64,000 bases of DNA from Pseudomonas saliphila (GTDB taxonomy: Bacteria > Pseudomonadota > Gammaproteobacteria > Pseudomonadales > Pseudomonadaceae): contig NZ_VTVA01000006.1 in assembly GCF_008638345.1 (NCBI RefSeq), positions 152,145 to 216,144 of the forward strand, read 5' to 3'. Positions 26,038 through 36,044 of this stretch are shown piece after piece. Within the stretch, counting starts at the first letter, position 1. Every line of letters starts with the position of its first letter. The notes under the pieces were generated by a model. It ran no database searches and was not told the origin of the DNA. It worked only from the letters and a program-made list of their open reading frames with translations. The position numbers and the translations under genes are program-made.

Positions 26038-28287
26038 TCAGGTTGTCAGGCAATCGACGCAGAAAGAGGGCGGACCCTCGGCGGAAACCAGACGACGCAG
26101 GCCATGAATATCGCTCTCAAAGCCGGGAAATTGCCGGTCGAGTGCTGAGGCGATTCTCAGAAAGTCGACGATGGCGGTACTGTCGGCGGGGAAGCGTTCG
26201 CCGGGCATAATCACCGGGATACCTGGCGGATAGGGCACAAGCATGACGGCGCTGATTCGACCTGCCAGCTGCTCGACGGCAACCGATTCGACGTTGCCGC
26301 GCACCATCTCCTGATAGGCGTCGGCCGGCCGCAGGGTGATCTCCGGTAGCTCGGTATAGAGTTGGCGAGATATCTTCACCAGCCGCTGGGTCTTGTAGAA
26401 ATGGTGCAACTGCTGGCTGAGATCGCGCAGGCCCAGGCCGCTATACTGGCCTGTCCGCGCGATACCCGGCAGCGTTGTCTCAAGCGGCGCGTTGGTGTCA
26501 TACAGCCGCTTGAACTCCTGCAGCTCGGACACCAGGGTGCTCCACTTGCCCTTGGTAATGCCCAGCGAAAACAGGATCAGGAAGGAATACAGCCCGGTTT
26601 TCTCGACCACCAGACCGCGCTCGGCGAGAAAGCGCGTCACGATGGCCGCGGGAATGCCACTTCGGGCCAGGCGCCCCTGTTCCTCCACGCCGGGGGTGAG
26701 CAGGGTGACCTTGATCGGATCCAGCAGGGCGTAGTCGTCCGCCATCGAGCCGAAGCCGTGCCACTCGGCCTCGCTGTCGAGTGTCCAGTCGTGCGGCGCA
26801 AGCGGTTCTGCTGCCAGCGCTTGTTCAGGCTCCCAGAGATCAAACCACCACTCATCCTCGTCCAGCCGCTCGGCGATCTGCTGCATGGCGCAACGAAACG
26901 ATAGCGCTTCGTCCAGGGTTTCCTGTACCAGTGAGCGACCCGGAGCACCGGCCATCATGCCTGTAGCCACATCGATGGAGGCGATGATGCCGTAGTGCGG
27001 TGAGGTGGAGGTGTGCATCATGAAGGCTTCGTTGAACCGTTCTGCATCCAGTGACTGCTCCTCGCTGTTCTCGGCAAGAATGATTGAGGCCTGGGACAGG
27101 GCCGCCAATACCTTGTGTGGCGATTGCGTTGCGAATACCAGCGGATGCTGCGCGCGGGGAAACCCGCGATGGCGACCCATGCCATGGCGCCCGGCATAAA
27201 ATTCGTGGAAGGCGGCGTAGCCGTACCAGGCTTCGTCAAAATGCAGAATGTCGACCGCGTCCTCAAGTTCGTCCTTGATCAGCTCAGCGTTATAGCAGAG
27301 GCCGTCGTAGGTTGAATTGGTCACAACGGCCAGGCGAATTTTAGCGTCGCGTCCCTGCAGCAGCGGATGTTCTGCCAATCGTTCGCGCAGTCGCTCGGGT
27401 GAAAACGAATTGAGGCTGATCGGACCGATAATGCCGTAGTCGTTTCGCGAGCCGGTGAGGTATAGCGGAATCGCACCGGTCATGATGATCGCGTGCAAGA
27501 TCGACTTGTGACAGTTGCGGTCCACCAGAACCACGTCATCGCGGGTGACATAGGCGTGCCAGATGATCTTGTTGGCAGTAGAGGTGCCGTTAACCACGTA
27601 GAAGCTGTGGTCGGCGCCAAAGGTCCGTGCGGTGTTGGCCTCCGCCGCCGCGATAGGGCCGCTGTGGTCCAGCAGCGAGCCCAGGCCTGGCACCGACACC
27701 GACAGATCCGAGCGCAACGTGTTTTCACCGAAGAAATCGTGAAAAGCGCGCCCGACCGGACTCTTGCGAAAGGCCACACCGCCACCATGTCCAGGAGAAT
27801 GCCAGGAGTAACTGGCGCGTCCGGTGTAATCCATCAGCGCCTTGAAAAACGGCGGCAACAGCTGGGATAGATAAGAACGGGCAGTGCGCGCAATCTGTCC
27901 GGCGATAAAGGGCAGGGTATCCTCGAACAGGTAGATGATGCCGCGCAACTGATGCAGGTTGCGCAGCTCGGCGAGCTTGGCGCTGTCCAGGTTCTGTTGA
28001 ATGCTCAAGGCCATTATCGGCAGTTCGGGTGAGCGCGAATGCGCGGCTTCGAAGAGTGCCCGCACCGGTGTCAGGTCGGCTTCCAGATCCGCAGTAAACA
28101 GAATGCAGGACAGGCCCCGGTGCGCTTCGGCGATCAGGCGGCCCTCGTCAGTTGACGCGGTTCCCAGAACCTCGAATCCTTCCTGCTCCAGCCCTTTGAA
28201 GAGTTCCGTAAGCTGAGTGCCAGCCACATCCTGGCGGCCGATATGAGGATTGATAACCAGAATGGGAAAGTGCAGGTGTTTGAACAT
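26038..28287 (-). CDS. ldcA: PLP-dependent lysine/ornithine/arginine decarboxylase, LdcA-like
   Basis: A 749-residue fold-III-type basic amino acid decarboxylase: N-terminal response-regulator-like wing (1-about 130), PLP-binding core with HSPGHGGG (163-170), NGTSTANK (233-240), DEAWYG (351-356) and the Schiff-base lysine Lys392 in SPHK, then a C-terminal domain. Length matches P. aeruginosa LdcA (PA1818, about 751), the lysine decarboxylase, so I favour lysine to cadaverine; ornithine or arginine cannot be excluded from motifs alone. Monocistronic by appearance and divergent from a thioesterase gene. Confidence 0.85.
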   Translation of the reverse strand: MFKHLHFPILVINPHIGRQDVAGTQLTELFKGLEQEGFEVLGTASTDEGRLIAEAHRGLSCILFTADLEADLTPVRALFEAAHSRSPELPIMALSIQQNLDSAKLAELRNLHQLRGIIYLFEDTLPFIAGQIARTARSYLSQLLPPFFKALMDYTGRASYSWHSPGHGGGVAFRKSPVGRAFHDFFGENTLRSDLSVSVPGLGSLLDHSGPIAAAEANTARTFGADHSFYVVNGTSTANKIIWHAYVTRDDVVLVDRNCHKSILHAIIMTGAIPLYLTGSRNDYGIIGPISLNSFSPERLRERLAEHPLLQGRDAKIRLAVVTNSTYDGLCYNAELIKDELEDAVDILHFDEAWYGYAAFHEFYAGRHGMGRHRGFPRAQHPLVFATQSPHKVLAALSQASIILAENSEEQSLDAERFNEAFMMHTSTSPHYGIIASIDVATGMMAGAPGRSLVQETLDEALSFRCAMQQIAERLDEDEWWFDLWEPEQALAAEPLAPHDWTLDSEAEWHGFGSMADDYALLDPIKVTLLTPGVEEQGRLARSGIPAAIVTRFLAERGLVVEKTGLYSFLILFSLGITKGKWSTLVSELQEFKRLYDTNAPLETTLPGIARTGQYSGLGLRDLSQQLHHFYKTQRLVKISRQLYTELPEITLRPADAYQEMVRGNVESVAVEQLAGRISAVMLVPYPPGIPVIMPGERFPADSTAIVDFLRIASALDRQFPGFESDIHGLRRLVSAEGPPSFCVDCLTT

Positions 28288-28446
28288 GTTCAGGTTCCGT
28301 CAGAGGAATGGGTACAAACTAGCCGCTTGGTTGCCATTGCGGCAAGCGAACTCCGTGCGAGCAACTGAATCTGAGGGAAGGATGGCGGCTGACGAATGTT
28401 ATGCTGCGTATCCGTCGAATGCGTTGAAGTTGAAGGAGCTGACTCT

Positions 28447-28893
28447 GTGAACTGGGATTTCGATAATCCGCACACCTGCGATATTACCGTCCAAGCGGTC
28501 GATATAGACGAATTGGGGCATGCCAATAACGCCGTGTATGTCGGCTGGCTGGAGCGTTGTGCCTGGCAACATTCGCAGACTCTGGGACTGGGCGTGGAGG
28601 AATACCGCGAGCTGGATCGGGCAATGGCGGTGCTGCGCCACGAGATCGATTACCTCGGTGCGGCCTACCAGGGCGACGAGCTGGTGATGGCGACCTGGAT
28701 CGTTCACTGGGACCGCAAGCTACGCATGACGCGCCATTTCCAGTTAGTGCGCAAGTCAGATCAGGCAACGCTGCTGCGAGCAGAGACCATCTTCGCCTGC
28801 ATCGAAATGAGCTCCGGCAAACCGAGACGCATGCCGCCGGTTTTTATTGAAAAATATGCTCGTGGTCTGACGGAAGCGCAGATGCAGAGCTGA
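28447..28893 (+). CDS. YbgC/4HBT-family acyl-CoA thioesterase
   Basis: 148 residues from a GTG at 28447 preceded by AAGGAG at 8 nt; an ATG at 28396 in the same frame has no ribosome site. A single hotdog domain with the signature VDIDELGHANNAVYVGWLE (Asp21 likely catalytic). Expected to hydrolyse acyl-CoA thioesters in the cytoplasm; chain-length preference not deducible. Confidence 0.87.
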   Translation: MNWDFDNPHTCDITVQAVDIDELGHANNAVYVGWLERCAWQHSQTLGLGVEEYRELDRAMAVLRHEIDYLGAAYQGDELVMATWIVHWDRKLRMTRHFQLVRKSDQATLLRAETIFACIEMSSGKPRRMPPVFIEKYARGLTEAQMQS

Positions 28894-28971
28894 GAGCGGG
28901 ATGGGGCTAGCAGGAAGGCAAGGCGAGCCGACCAGAGTGGCGGCGCGCCGTTGAAACCGGCGGGGCGTTAC

Positions 28972-29253
28972 TTAACGATACTCGCAGAGATAGGCGGTAT
29001 CCTGCTCGACCTGCAAATGAAAGCGGCTGTTACCAGGCACAGTAAATTGCATGCCCGCACTGAACTCTTCCCACTGCTCGCTACCTGGTAGTTTTACGGT
29101 CAGGTGGCCGCTGATGACGTGCATGATCTCCAGCTGGCTGGTGCCAAACTCGTATTCTCCAGGCGCCATCACGCCGACGGTCGCTGAGCCTTCTGGTTGC
29201 CGAAAGGCGATAGAGGCTACCTTGCCTTCGAAGTATTCGTTTACCGTGAACAT
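28972..29253 (-). CDS. ppnP: Pyrimidine/purine nucleoside phosphorylase PpnP (DUF1255)
   Basis: A 93-residue single-domain cupin of the YaiE/PpnP family, which phosphorolyses a range of nucleosides. Family motifs are [40 protein letters not shown] and [16 protein letters not shown]. Length is right. Convergent with the thioesterase gene and monocistronic. Confidence 0.93.
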   Translation of the reverse strand: MFTVNEYFEGKVASIAFRQPEGSATVGVMAPGEYEFGTSQLEIMHVISGHLTVKLPGSEQWEEFSAGMQFTVPGNSRFHLQVEQDTAYLCEYR

Positions 29254-29453
29254 TGATGCGCTCCTGATAGATCGTCGAAAAGGTCAACATTATGCCGATG
29301 CGACTCTTGCAGCGGCAATGCTATTTGCACTGTAGCGCTAATCTTTTCTTCTCCTGGCCTGACCGATTAATGGGCTGCTCAACCCTTCATTGCTGAACCT
29401 GGCCTGACTTTGACGGTCAGCTAATGTGTACCCCACAACCATACGGAGTCCTT

Positions 29454-29729
29454 ATGAAAGCCTCTGCAACTGCCTGGTTTGCTGCGCTGGTCCTTGGTTT
29501 GTCGGCCGCTTCTGCCCACGCCGATGATGTGGACGGTGAGATTGAGTCTGTTGACGCAGAAGCGAAGTCTATAACGGTCGATGGCAAAATCTACTCGACC
29601 AATGAGCAGACAGAATACGAAGACGAGCTGAAGTCTTTCGACGATCTCAAGCAAGGCCTGCGCGTCGAGGTGGATTACGAAGAGACTGACGGCGAGATGA
29701 TCGCCACAGAAATTGAAATCGACGACTGA
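29454..29729 (+). CDS. Small exported acidic protein, DUF1344/DUF5666-like
   Basis: 91 residues from the ATG at 29454 (CGGAG upstream). Signal peptide ends near AHA-D (about residue 23). The mature part is very acidic: GEIESVDAEAKSITVDGKIY, then DLKQGLRVEVDYEETDGEMIA, the small beta-barrel pattern of DUF1344/DUF5666 proteins. Periplasmic by inference; function unknown. Confidence 0.8.
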   Translation: MKASATAWFAALVLGLSAASAHADDVDGEIESVDAEAKSITVDGKIYSTNEQTEYEDELKSFDDLKQGLRVEVDYEETDGEMIATEIEIDD

Positions 29730-29894
29730 GTCACCGGCGTGCCCAGCTGCCGCAGGAGATCTGCGGCCTGGTTTCCCCCTTGAGCCCTGTTATCATCCCT
29801 TGCATGCAATGACTGATTCTCTCGAGCACAGGTCGATAGCCTGGCTGCAGAGCATGTATCCCTTTGACAACTTTGTACCGACCCGGGAGGTAAT

Positions 29895-30767
29895 ATGGCG
29901 AGCATCGCTTTTATAGGTTTGGGCGTAATGGGGTATCCCATGGCCGGTCATTTGCTTCGCGCGGGGCATGAAGTGGGCGTCTTTAATCGCACTGCTTCGA
30001 AGGCCGAGGCCTGGGTTGCCGAATACGGGGGGCAAGCCTTTGCCACGCCGGCGCAAGTGGCGGCTGACCGTGATTTCATTATGCTCTGCGTAGGTAATGA
30101 CGATGACCTGCGCCAGGTGATTGGTGGTCCCGATGGGGTCCTTGCGGGGATTCGATCCGGTGCGGTGCTGGTCGACCATACAACGGCTTCGGCTGGCGTC
30201 GCGCGTGAGATGGCTCAGCTGTGTGCGGCGAAGGGGGTCGGGTTTCTGGACGCACCGGTATCCGGAGGCCAGGCCGGCGCCGAGGCTGGGCAGCTGACCG
30301 TAATGGTCGGCGGCGACGAGGCGGTTTATGACCTGGCCCGTCCAGCCATCGGTAGCTATGCAAAGATGGTGCGGCGCATGGGCGAGGTGGGCAGTGGGCA
30401 GTTGACCAAGATGGTCAATCAGATCTGTATTGCCGGCCTGGTACAGGGGCTCGCCGAAGCGCTGAATTTTGCTCGCTGTGCGGGTCTGGATGCCGAGGCC
30501 GCGATGCAGGTAATAAGCAAGGGTGCGGCGCAATCATGGCAACTGGAGAACCGCCACAAGACCATGATTGCCGGTGAGTTTGAATTCGGCTTTGCGGTGG
30601 ACTGGATGCGTAAGGATCTGAGTATCGTGCTGGATGAGTCGCGCGAAAACGGTGCGCAGTTGCCAGTTACGGCTTTGGTGGACCAGTTCTATGCTGATGT
30701 CCAATCGATGGGAGGAGGGCGCTGGGATACTTCGAGTCTGATTGCCAGGCTTGATCGCGACAAATAA
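29895..30767 (+). CDS. NAD(P)-dependent beta-hydroxyacid dehydrogenase (HIBADH family)
   Basis: 290 residues. Rossmann motif GLGVMG at 8-13, the substrate-binding DAPVSGG (119-125) and catalytic Lys172 in GQLTKMVNQ are all present, placing it with 3-hydroxyisobutyrate, tartronate semialdehyde and related reductases. The specific substrate is not decided by motifs and no catabolic neighbours are adjacent. Start follows a GGGAGG site. Confidence 0.9.
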   Translation: MASIAFIGLGVMGYPMAGHLLRAGHEVGVFNRTASKAEAWVAEYGGQAFATPAQVAADRDFIMLCVGNDDDLRQVIGGPDGVLAGIRSGAVLVDHTTASAGVAREMAQLCAAKGVGFLDAPVSGGQAGAEAGQLTVMVGGDEAVYDLARPAIGSYAKMVRRMGEVGSGQLTKMVNQICIAGLVQGLAEALNFARCAGLDAEAAMQVISKGAAQSWQLENRHKTMIAGEFEFGFAVDWMRKDLSIVLDESRENGAQLPVTALVDQFYADVQSMGGGRWDTSSLIARLDRDK

Positions 30768-30852
30768 ACTGTCGCCGGCCGTGTCTGCACGCGTTCAGGA
30801 TGGCTTGAGCGCAGACGAGCCGAGAAGGTTTGTTTCAGCGAGGTAGGCCGGT

Positions 30853-31104
30853 ATGAAATGTCGGGAAGGCTGTGGCGCTTGCTGTATTGCGCCTTCGATA
30901 AGCTCTGCAATTCCGGGAATGCCTGAGGGTAAGCCTGCGGGCGTTGCGTGCATTCACCTGACTCCAGAGCATCGATGCGGGATCTTTACTTCACCGTCGC
31001 GTCCGCTGGTATGTGGGCAGTTTTCTGCTGACCCGGAGGTGTGTGGGGAGATCAGAGAAGAAGCATTGATGATATTGCATTGGTGGGAGCAGCAAACCGC
31101 CTGA
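30853..31104 (+). CDS. YkgJ-family cysteine cluster protein
   Basis: 83 residues with eight cysteines (C3, C7, C10, C11, C33, C42, C54, C63); the CREGCGACC start and CGIFTSPSRPLVCGQF block define the YkgJ/UPF0153 family, thought to bind a metal or Fe-S cluster. It lies 86 nt after the dehydrogenase gene on the same strand. Precise role unknown. Confidence 0.9.
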   Translation: MKCREGCGACCIAPSISSAIPGMPEGKPAGVACIHLTPEHRCGIFTSPSRPLVCGQFSADPEVCGEIREEALMILHWWEQQTA

Positions 31105-31148
31105 GCATCTAATCGGCGGCGAGCATTTGTTTCGGTCCGGACAATAAA

Positions 31149-31170
31149 AACCCCGCTTGTTGGCGGGGTT
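31149..31170 (-). terminator. Terminator between ykgJ-type gene and gltA
   Basis: Perfect stem aaccccgc/gcggggtt with loop ttgttg. On the minus strand it is followed by TTTTTATT, so it best serves gltA, whose stop lies 13 nt away; on the plus strand only CTTTG follows. Confidence 0.88.
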
Positions 31171-31182
31171 CTTTGTATTGCT

Positions 31183-32457
31183 TTACTTCTCCGGGTAGTC
31201 CCGTTGGAGCGCGCCGGTGTACAGCTGGCGCGGACGGCCGATCTTGTACGGCATGCTGATCATCTCATTCCAGTGAGCGATCCAGCCTGGCGTGCGGCCT
31301 GTAGCAAATATTACGGTGAACATCTCGGTAGGAATGCCGATGGCCTTGAGAATGATGCCGGAATAAAAGTCTACGTTCGGGTACAGGTTCCGCTCGACGA
31401 AGTAGGGATCGGTGAGCGCAATTTCTTCCAGCTTCATCGCCAGCTCGAGCTGCGGATCGTTGATGCCGAGTTCGCCGAGAACTTCGTCGCAGGTCTGCTT
31501 CATGACCTTGGCGCGCGGGTCAAAGTTCTTGTAAACGCGATGGCCGAAGCCCATCAGCTTGAACGGGTCGTCCTTGTCTTTGGCCTTGTCGACATACTTA
31601 TCGATATTGGAGACGTCACCGATTTCGTCCAGCATCCTCAGGACGGCCTCGTTGGCGCCACCGTGTGCTGGACCCCACAGAGCGGCAATGCCGGCTGCGA
31701 TACAGGCGAAGGGGTTGGCGCCGGAGGAGCCGGCCAGGCGTACGGTAGAAGTTGAAGCGTTCTGTTCATGGTCTGCGTGCAACACAAACACCCGGTCCAT
31801 TGCCTTGGCCAGGATCGGACTGATCTTCTTCTCTTCACATGGCGTGTTGAACATCATGTGCAGGAAGTTTTCCGAGTAGGACAGATCGTTGCGCGGGAAC
31901 ATGAACGGCTGGCCAACCGAGTATTTGTACACCATCGCCGCCAGGGTAGGCATCTTGGCAATCAGGCGGATCGCCGAAATTTCCCGATGATGGGCGTCGT
32001 TAATGTCGAGTGAGTCGTGATAAAAAGCAGACAGTGCGCCTATTACGCCACACATGATCGCCATCGGATGCGCGTCACGACGGAAGCCGTTAAAGAAGTG
32101 CGACAGCTGCTCATGCACCATGGTGTGGCGCTTGATGGTGGTGTCAAAGGCGTGCTTCTCTTCGTCCGTTGGAAGCTCGCCCTTCAGCAGTAAAAAGCAG
32201 GTCTCGAGGAAATCGGATTTCTCGGCCAATTGCTCGATCGGGTATCCCCGATGCAACAAAATCCCTTTGTCGCCATCAATGTAGGTGATCTTTGATTCAC
32301 AGGATGATGTGGCCATGAAGCCGGGATCAAACGTAAAGACCCCTTCCGCCGTCAAACCGCGTACGTCGACCACATCTGGGCCTAGGGTGCCAGAGTAAAC
32401 TGGCAGATCGATGGGGGCAGCGCCCTCGATGATCAATTGCGCCTTTTTATCAGCCAT
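31183..32457 (-). CDS. gltA: Citrate synthase, hexameric type II
   Basis: 424 residues from the ATG at 32457 ([16 protein letters not shown]-like site just upstream; the in-frame ATG at 32496 is not favoured). The catalytic blocks are present: [14 protein letters not shown], the [15 protein letters not shown] region with the active-site His, and a downstream catalytic Asp region. Condenses acetyl-CoA and oxaloacetate. Length matches the NADH-sensitive type II enzymes of gammaproteobacteria. Divergent from sdhCDAB. Confidence 0.97.
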   Translation of the reverse strand: MADKKAQLIIEGAAPIDLPVYSGTLGPDVVDVRGLTAEGVFTFDPGFMATSSCESKITYIDGDKGILLHRGYPIEQLAEKSDFLETCFLLLKGELPTDEEKHAFDTTIKRHTMVHEQLSHFFNGFRRDAHPMAIMCGVIGALSAFYHDSLDINDAHHREISAIRLIAKMPTLAAMVYKYSVGQPFMFPRNDLSYSENFLHMMFNTPCEEKKISPILAKAMDRVFVLHADHEQNASTSTVRLAGSSGANPFACIAAGIAALWGPAHGGANEAVLRMLDEIGDVSNIDKYVDKAKDKDDPFKLMGFGHRVYKNFDPRAKVMKQTCDEVLGELGINDPQLELAMKLEEIALTDPYFVERNLYPNVDFYSGIILKAIGIPTEMFTVIFATGRTPGWIAHWNEMISMPYKIGRPRQLYTGALQRDYPEK

Positions 32458-32510
32458 GAGGCCTCCTGTTTGATGGTATCGAAAGTGTGCCCCCACGCAG
32501 GGCCCGCATC

Positions 32511-32538
32511 ACTATAAGGTCATAATCCTGTTTGTCAA
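32511..32538 (-). promoter_or_regulatory. Sigma-70-type promoter for gltA
   Basis: On the minus strand TTGACA (32538-32533) and TATAGT (32516-32511) are 16 nt apart, predicting a start near 32504 and a leader of about 47 nt before the gltA ATG. Confidence 0.75.
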
Positions 32539-32653
32539 TTATGCGGATAGCGAATGGTTATAGGCGCGATTTAGGCAGTCAATAGGCTGCCAGATCCCTG
32601 ATGTTCAGCGCATGAGATGGCTTGAGGATGCCTGCCTGGAAGAGTGTATCGGA

Positions 32654-32682
32654 TTGTAATCAAGGGCCTGAGTCTCTATACT
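32654..32682 (+). promoter_or_regulatory. Candidate promoter for sdhCDAB
   Basis: TTGTAA (32654-32659) and TATACT (32677-32682) with a 17-nt spacer, about 130 nt upstream of sdhC. A perfect TATAAT at 32775-32780 lacks a good -35 and could be a second, activator-dependent promoter. Confidence 0.55.
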
Positions 32683-32818
32683 CCTTGTCCGGAAAAGCGG
32701 CCCATTAGCCTTCTGCCTGTCCCGGCGAGGCTGCCTGATATGGGCGCTTGGGTACCCACGCGAGTGCGCCTTCCTATAATCCAGCCCTGCCCACAGGGCC
32801 ATGAGTGTGAATATAGCC

Positions 32819-33193
32819 GTGAATAGCAAAAGACCTGTCAATTTAGACCTCAGGACCATCAAACTTCCTGTCACTGCCTACACATCTATTGCTCACCGTA
32901 TCTCGGGCATCATTCTGTTCATCGCCATAGCAGGTTTGCTGTGGATGCTGGACAGCTCTCTGAGATCTGAAAGCGGATTCGAGCATGTTCAGGATGTATT
33001 CGAGAACCCATTAGTCAAGTTCATCACCTGGGGCGTCGTATCCGCTCTGCTGTATCACCTGGTGGCTGGCATACGCCACCTGGTAATGGATGCTGGCATC
33101 GGTGAAGGGCTTGAAAGTGGCAAGCGTGGCGCACAGGCGGTCATCGTCATCGCCGCCGTTCTGATTGTTCTTCTGGGAGTATGGATATGGTAA
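32819..33193 (+). CDS. sdhC: Succinate dehydrogenase cytochrome b556 subunit
   Basis: Membrane anchor of complex II, 124 residues from a GTG at 32819 (VNSKRPVNLDLRTIKLP, the N-terminus typical of Pseudomonas SdhC); an ATG at 32801 would add six residues. Three transmembrane segments are visible, with the haem/quinone region HRISGIILF and the haem-ligand region LLYHLVAGIRHLVMD. Overlaps sdhD. Confidence 0.93.
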   Translation: MNSKRPVNLDLRTIKLPVTAYTSIAHRISGIILFIAIAGLLWMLDSSLRSESGFEHVQDVFENPLVKFITWGVVSALLYHLVAGIRHLVMDAGIGEGLESGKRGAQAVIVIAAVLIVLLGVWIW

Positions 33194-33555
33194 CCAACGT
33201 CACCAACCTGTCGCGCAGCGGCCTGTATGATTGGATGGCGCAGCGTGTTTCTGCAGTGGTACTGGCTGTTTACACTCTGTTTCTGCTCGGTTACCTGATC
33301 GCCAATCCTGGCCTGTCCTATGAACAATGGCATGGCCTGTTCAGCCAGAACTGGATGCGCATCTTCAGTCTGCTGACGCTGGTTGCTCTGAGTGTGCACG
33401 CCTGGGTCGGAATGTGGACGATTTCTACTGACTATCTCACCTCGATGGCGCTGGGCAAGTCCGCCACCGTTGTTCGCTTCCTCTTCCAGACTGTTTGCGG
33501 GCTGGCAATGTTTGTCCTGTTCGTCTGGGGCGTCCAGATTCTTTGGGGTTTATAA
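33187..33555 (+). CDS. sdhD: Succinate dehydrogenase membrane anchor SdhD
   Basis: 122 residues from the ATG at 33187 (MVTNVTNLSRSGLYDWMAQR), which has GGAG at 7 nt; ATG 33181 is too close to it. Three membrane segments; the SVHAWVGMWTISTDYL block carries the conserved haem-side residues. Overlaps sdhC by 7 nt and abuts sdhA with no gap. Confidence 0.94.
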   Translation: MVTNVTNLSRSGLYDWMAQRVSAVVLAVYTLFLLGYLIANPGLSYEQWHGLFSQNWMRIFSLLTLVALSVHAWVGMWTISTDYLTSMALGKSATVVRFLFQTVCGLAMFVLFVWGVQILWGL

Positions 33556-35328
33556 ATGGCTAATATTCGTACACTGACTTTTGATGCCATCATTGTGGGT
33601 GGCGGTGGTGCCGGTATGCGCGCGGCACTGCAACTGGCTCAAGGTGGTCACAAGACCGCTGTTGTCACCAAAGTATTCCCGACCCGTTCGCACACGGTAT
33701 CCGCCCAGGGCGGCATTACCTGCGCGATCGCCTCGGCAGATCCGAACGATGACTGGCGCTGGCACATGTATGACACTGTCAAGGGCTCCGATTACATCGG
33801 TGACCAGGACGCTATCGAATACATGTGTTCCGTAGGACCCGAAACGGTGTTCGAGCTTGAGCATATGGGCCTGCCGTTTTCCCGTACCGAGCAGGGCCGC
33901 ATCTATCAGCGTCCGTTCGGCGGTCAGTCCAAAGGTCCGGATAACCCGACTCAGGCTGCTCGTACCTGCGCCGCCGCTGACCGGACTGGTCACGCGTTGC
34001 TGCATACGCTGTATCAGAACAACATCAAGCATGACACTACCTTCCTTAATGAATGGTATGCGGTGGATCTGGTCAAGAACCAGGACGGCGTGGTTGTCGG
34101 TGTCATCGCTATTTGTATCGAAACCGGTGAAACCGTTTACATCCGCGCCAAGGCAACCGTATTGGCCACCGGTGGAGCGGGGCGCATCTATGCCTCCACT
34201 ACCAACGCGCTGATCAATACAGGCGATGGCGTCGGCATGGCGTTGCGCGCAGGCGTGCCGGTTCAGGATATTGAAATGTGGCAGTTCCACCCCACCGGTA
34301 TTGCTGGCGCGGGTACGCTGGTCACCGAAGGTTGCCGTGGTGAGGGTGGATACCTGATCAACAAGCATGGCGAGCGGTTCATGGAGCGCTATGCGCCGAA
34401 CGCCAAAGACCTTGCAGGCCGTGACGTCGTCGCGCGTTCGATGGTCAAGGAAATCCTTGCCGGTAACGGCTGTGGTCCGGATGGCGATCACGTGATGCTT
34501 AAGCTTGATCACCTGGGCGAAGAGGTTCTGCACAGCCGTCTGCCTGGGATCTGTGAGCTCTCCAAGACCTTCGCTCACGTTGATCCTGTAACCGCACCGA
34601 TTCCTGTGGTGCCGACCTGTCACTACATGATGGGCGGGGTTCCCACCAACATTCATGGCCAGGCGTTGACCCAGGATGCCCAGGGCAATGACAAGATTAT
34701 CGACGGTCTGTTTGCCGTGGGTGAAGTGGCGTGCGTATCGGTTCACGGTGCCAACCGTCTGGGCGGCAACTCGCTCCTTGATCTGGTGGTGTTCGGCCGT
34801 GCGGCTGGTCTGCACCTGGAAAGCGCACTGAAGGAAGGTATCGAGCACCGCGGCGCTTCGGAGTCCGACATCGAAACCTCCCTAGCACGCTTGTCCGGTC
34901 TGAACGAACGCACCACTGGCGAGGATGTAGCACCGCTGCGTAAAGAACTGCAGAACTGCATGCAGAACTATTTCGGTGTGTTCCGTACCGGCGAGTTCAT
35001 GCAGAAAGGCATCAAGCAGCTAGCCGATCTGCGCGAGCGTATCGCCAACGTCAAGATCGATGACAAGAGCCAGGCGTTCAACACTGCCCGGATCGAAGCC
35101 CTCGAACTGCAGAACCTGCTGGAAGTCGCTGAGGCCACTGCTATCGCCGCTGAGACGCGCACTGAGAGCCGTGGGGCCCACGCACGCGAAGATTACGAGG
35201 ACCGGGACGACGTGAACTGGTTGTGTCACAGCCTGTACATGCCCGAGACCAAGGAACTGCGCAAGCGTGCGGTGAATTTCTCACCAAAGACAGTGCCGAC
35301 CTTCGAGCCTAAAGTGCGTACTTATTAA
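33556..35328 (+). CDS. sdhA: Succinate dehydrogenase flavoprotein subunit
   Basis: 590 residues. FAD-binding [15 protein letters not shown] (14-28), covalent-FAD His46 in [10 protein letters not shown], the substrate region [11 protein letters not shown] and the [20 protein letters not shown] block identify SdhA. Oxidises succinate to fumarate in the TCA cycle and passes electrons to SdhB. Directly follows sdhD with no spacer. Confidence 0.98.
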   Translation: MANIRTLTFDAIIVGGGGAGMRAALQLAQGGHKTAVVTKVFPTRSHTVSAQGGITCAIASADPNDDWRWHMYDTVKGSDYIGDQDAIEYMCSVGPETVFELEHMGLPFSRTEQGRIYQRPFGGQSKGPDNPTQAARTCAAADRTGHALLHTLYQNNIKHDTTFLNEWYAVDLVKNQDGVVVGVIAICIETGETVYIRAKATVLATGGAGRIYASTTNALINTGDGVGMALRAGVPVQDIEMWQFHPTGIAGAGTLVTEGCRGEGGYLINKHGERFMERYAPNAKDLAGRDVVARSMVKEILAGNGCGPDGDHVMLKLDHLGEEVLHSRLPGICELSKTFAHVDPVTAPIPVVPTCHYMMGGVPTNIHGQALTQDAQGNDKIIDGLFAVGEVACVSVHGANRLGGNSLLDLVVFGRAAGLHLESALKEGIEHRGASESDIETSLARLSGLNERTTGEDVAPLRKELQNCMQNYFGVFRTGEFMQKGIKQLADLRERIANVKIDDKSQAFNTARIEALELQNLLEVAEATAIAAETRTESRGAHAREDYEDRDDVNWLCHSLYMPETKELRKRAVNFSPKTVPTFEPKVRTY

Positions 35329-35339
35329 GGGTGACCGAT

Positions 35340-36044
35340 ATGTTGAAAGTAAGCGTCTACCGTTATAACCCCGAGAGCGACAACGCTCCCTATATGCAGG
35401 ATTTCCAGATCGACACCGGTGGCAAGGACATCATGGTTCTTGACGTACTGGCGCTGGTCAAGGAGCAGGACGTGGGTATGGCTTACCGTCGCTCCTGCCG
35501 TGAGGGTGTTTGTGGTTCAGACGGGATGAACATCAACGGAAAAAACGGCCTGGCCTGTATTACTCCGTTGTCGGATGTCGTGAAGAACAACAAGCTGGTT
35601 TTACGTCCTTTGCCTGGTTTGCCGGTAATACGTGACCTGGTCGTGGATATGAGCATCTTCTATAAGCAATACGAGAAGGTTCAGCCGTATTTGCAGAATG
35701 ACACGCCGGCGCCAGCTATTGAGCGCCTGCAATCGCCTGAAGAGCGCGCGAAGCTGGATGGCCTGTACGAGTGTATTCTCTGTGCATGCTGCTCCAGTTC
35801 CTGCCCTTCGTTCTGGTGGAACCCGGACAAATTTATTGGTCCTGCTGGTCTGCTCCAGGCTTACCGCTTTTTGGCGGACAGCCGCGACAACAAGACCGAT
35901 GAGCGTCTGGCTTCTCTGGATGATCCGTTCAGCGTGTTTCGCTGCCGCGGCATCATGAACTGCGTAAATGTATGCCCGAAGGGTCTGAATCCGACCCGCG
36001 CTATTGGCCACATCCGCAACATGCTGTTGCAAAGCGGTATTTGA
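35340..36044 (+). CDS. sdhB: Succinate dehydrogenase iron-sulfur subunit
   Basis: 234 residues from the ATG at 35340 (MLKVSVYRYNPES; AAGGG at about 8 nt); the frame also opens at 35331. Carries the [2Fe-2S] set CREGVCGSDGMNINGKNGLAC (read in parts), and the [4Fe-4S]/[3Fe-4S] sets CILCACCSSSCPS and CRGIMNCVNVCPKG. 11 nt after sdhA. Confidence 0.97.
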   Translation: MLKVSVYRYNPESDNAPYMQDFQIDTGGKDIMVLDVLALVKEQDVGMAYRRSCREGVCGSDGMNINGKNGLACITPLSDVVKNNKLVLRPLPGLPVIRDLVVDMSIFYKQYEKVQPYLQNDTPAPAIERLQSPEERAKLDGLYECILCACCSSSCPSFWWNPDKFIGPAGLLQAYRFLADSRDNKTDERLASLDDPFSVFRCRGIMNCVNVCPKGLNPTRAIGHIRNMLLQSGI

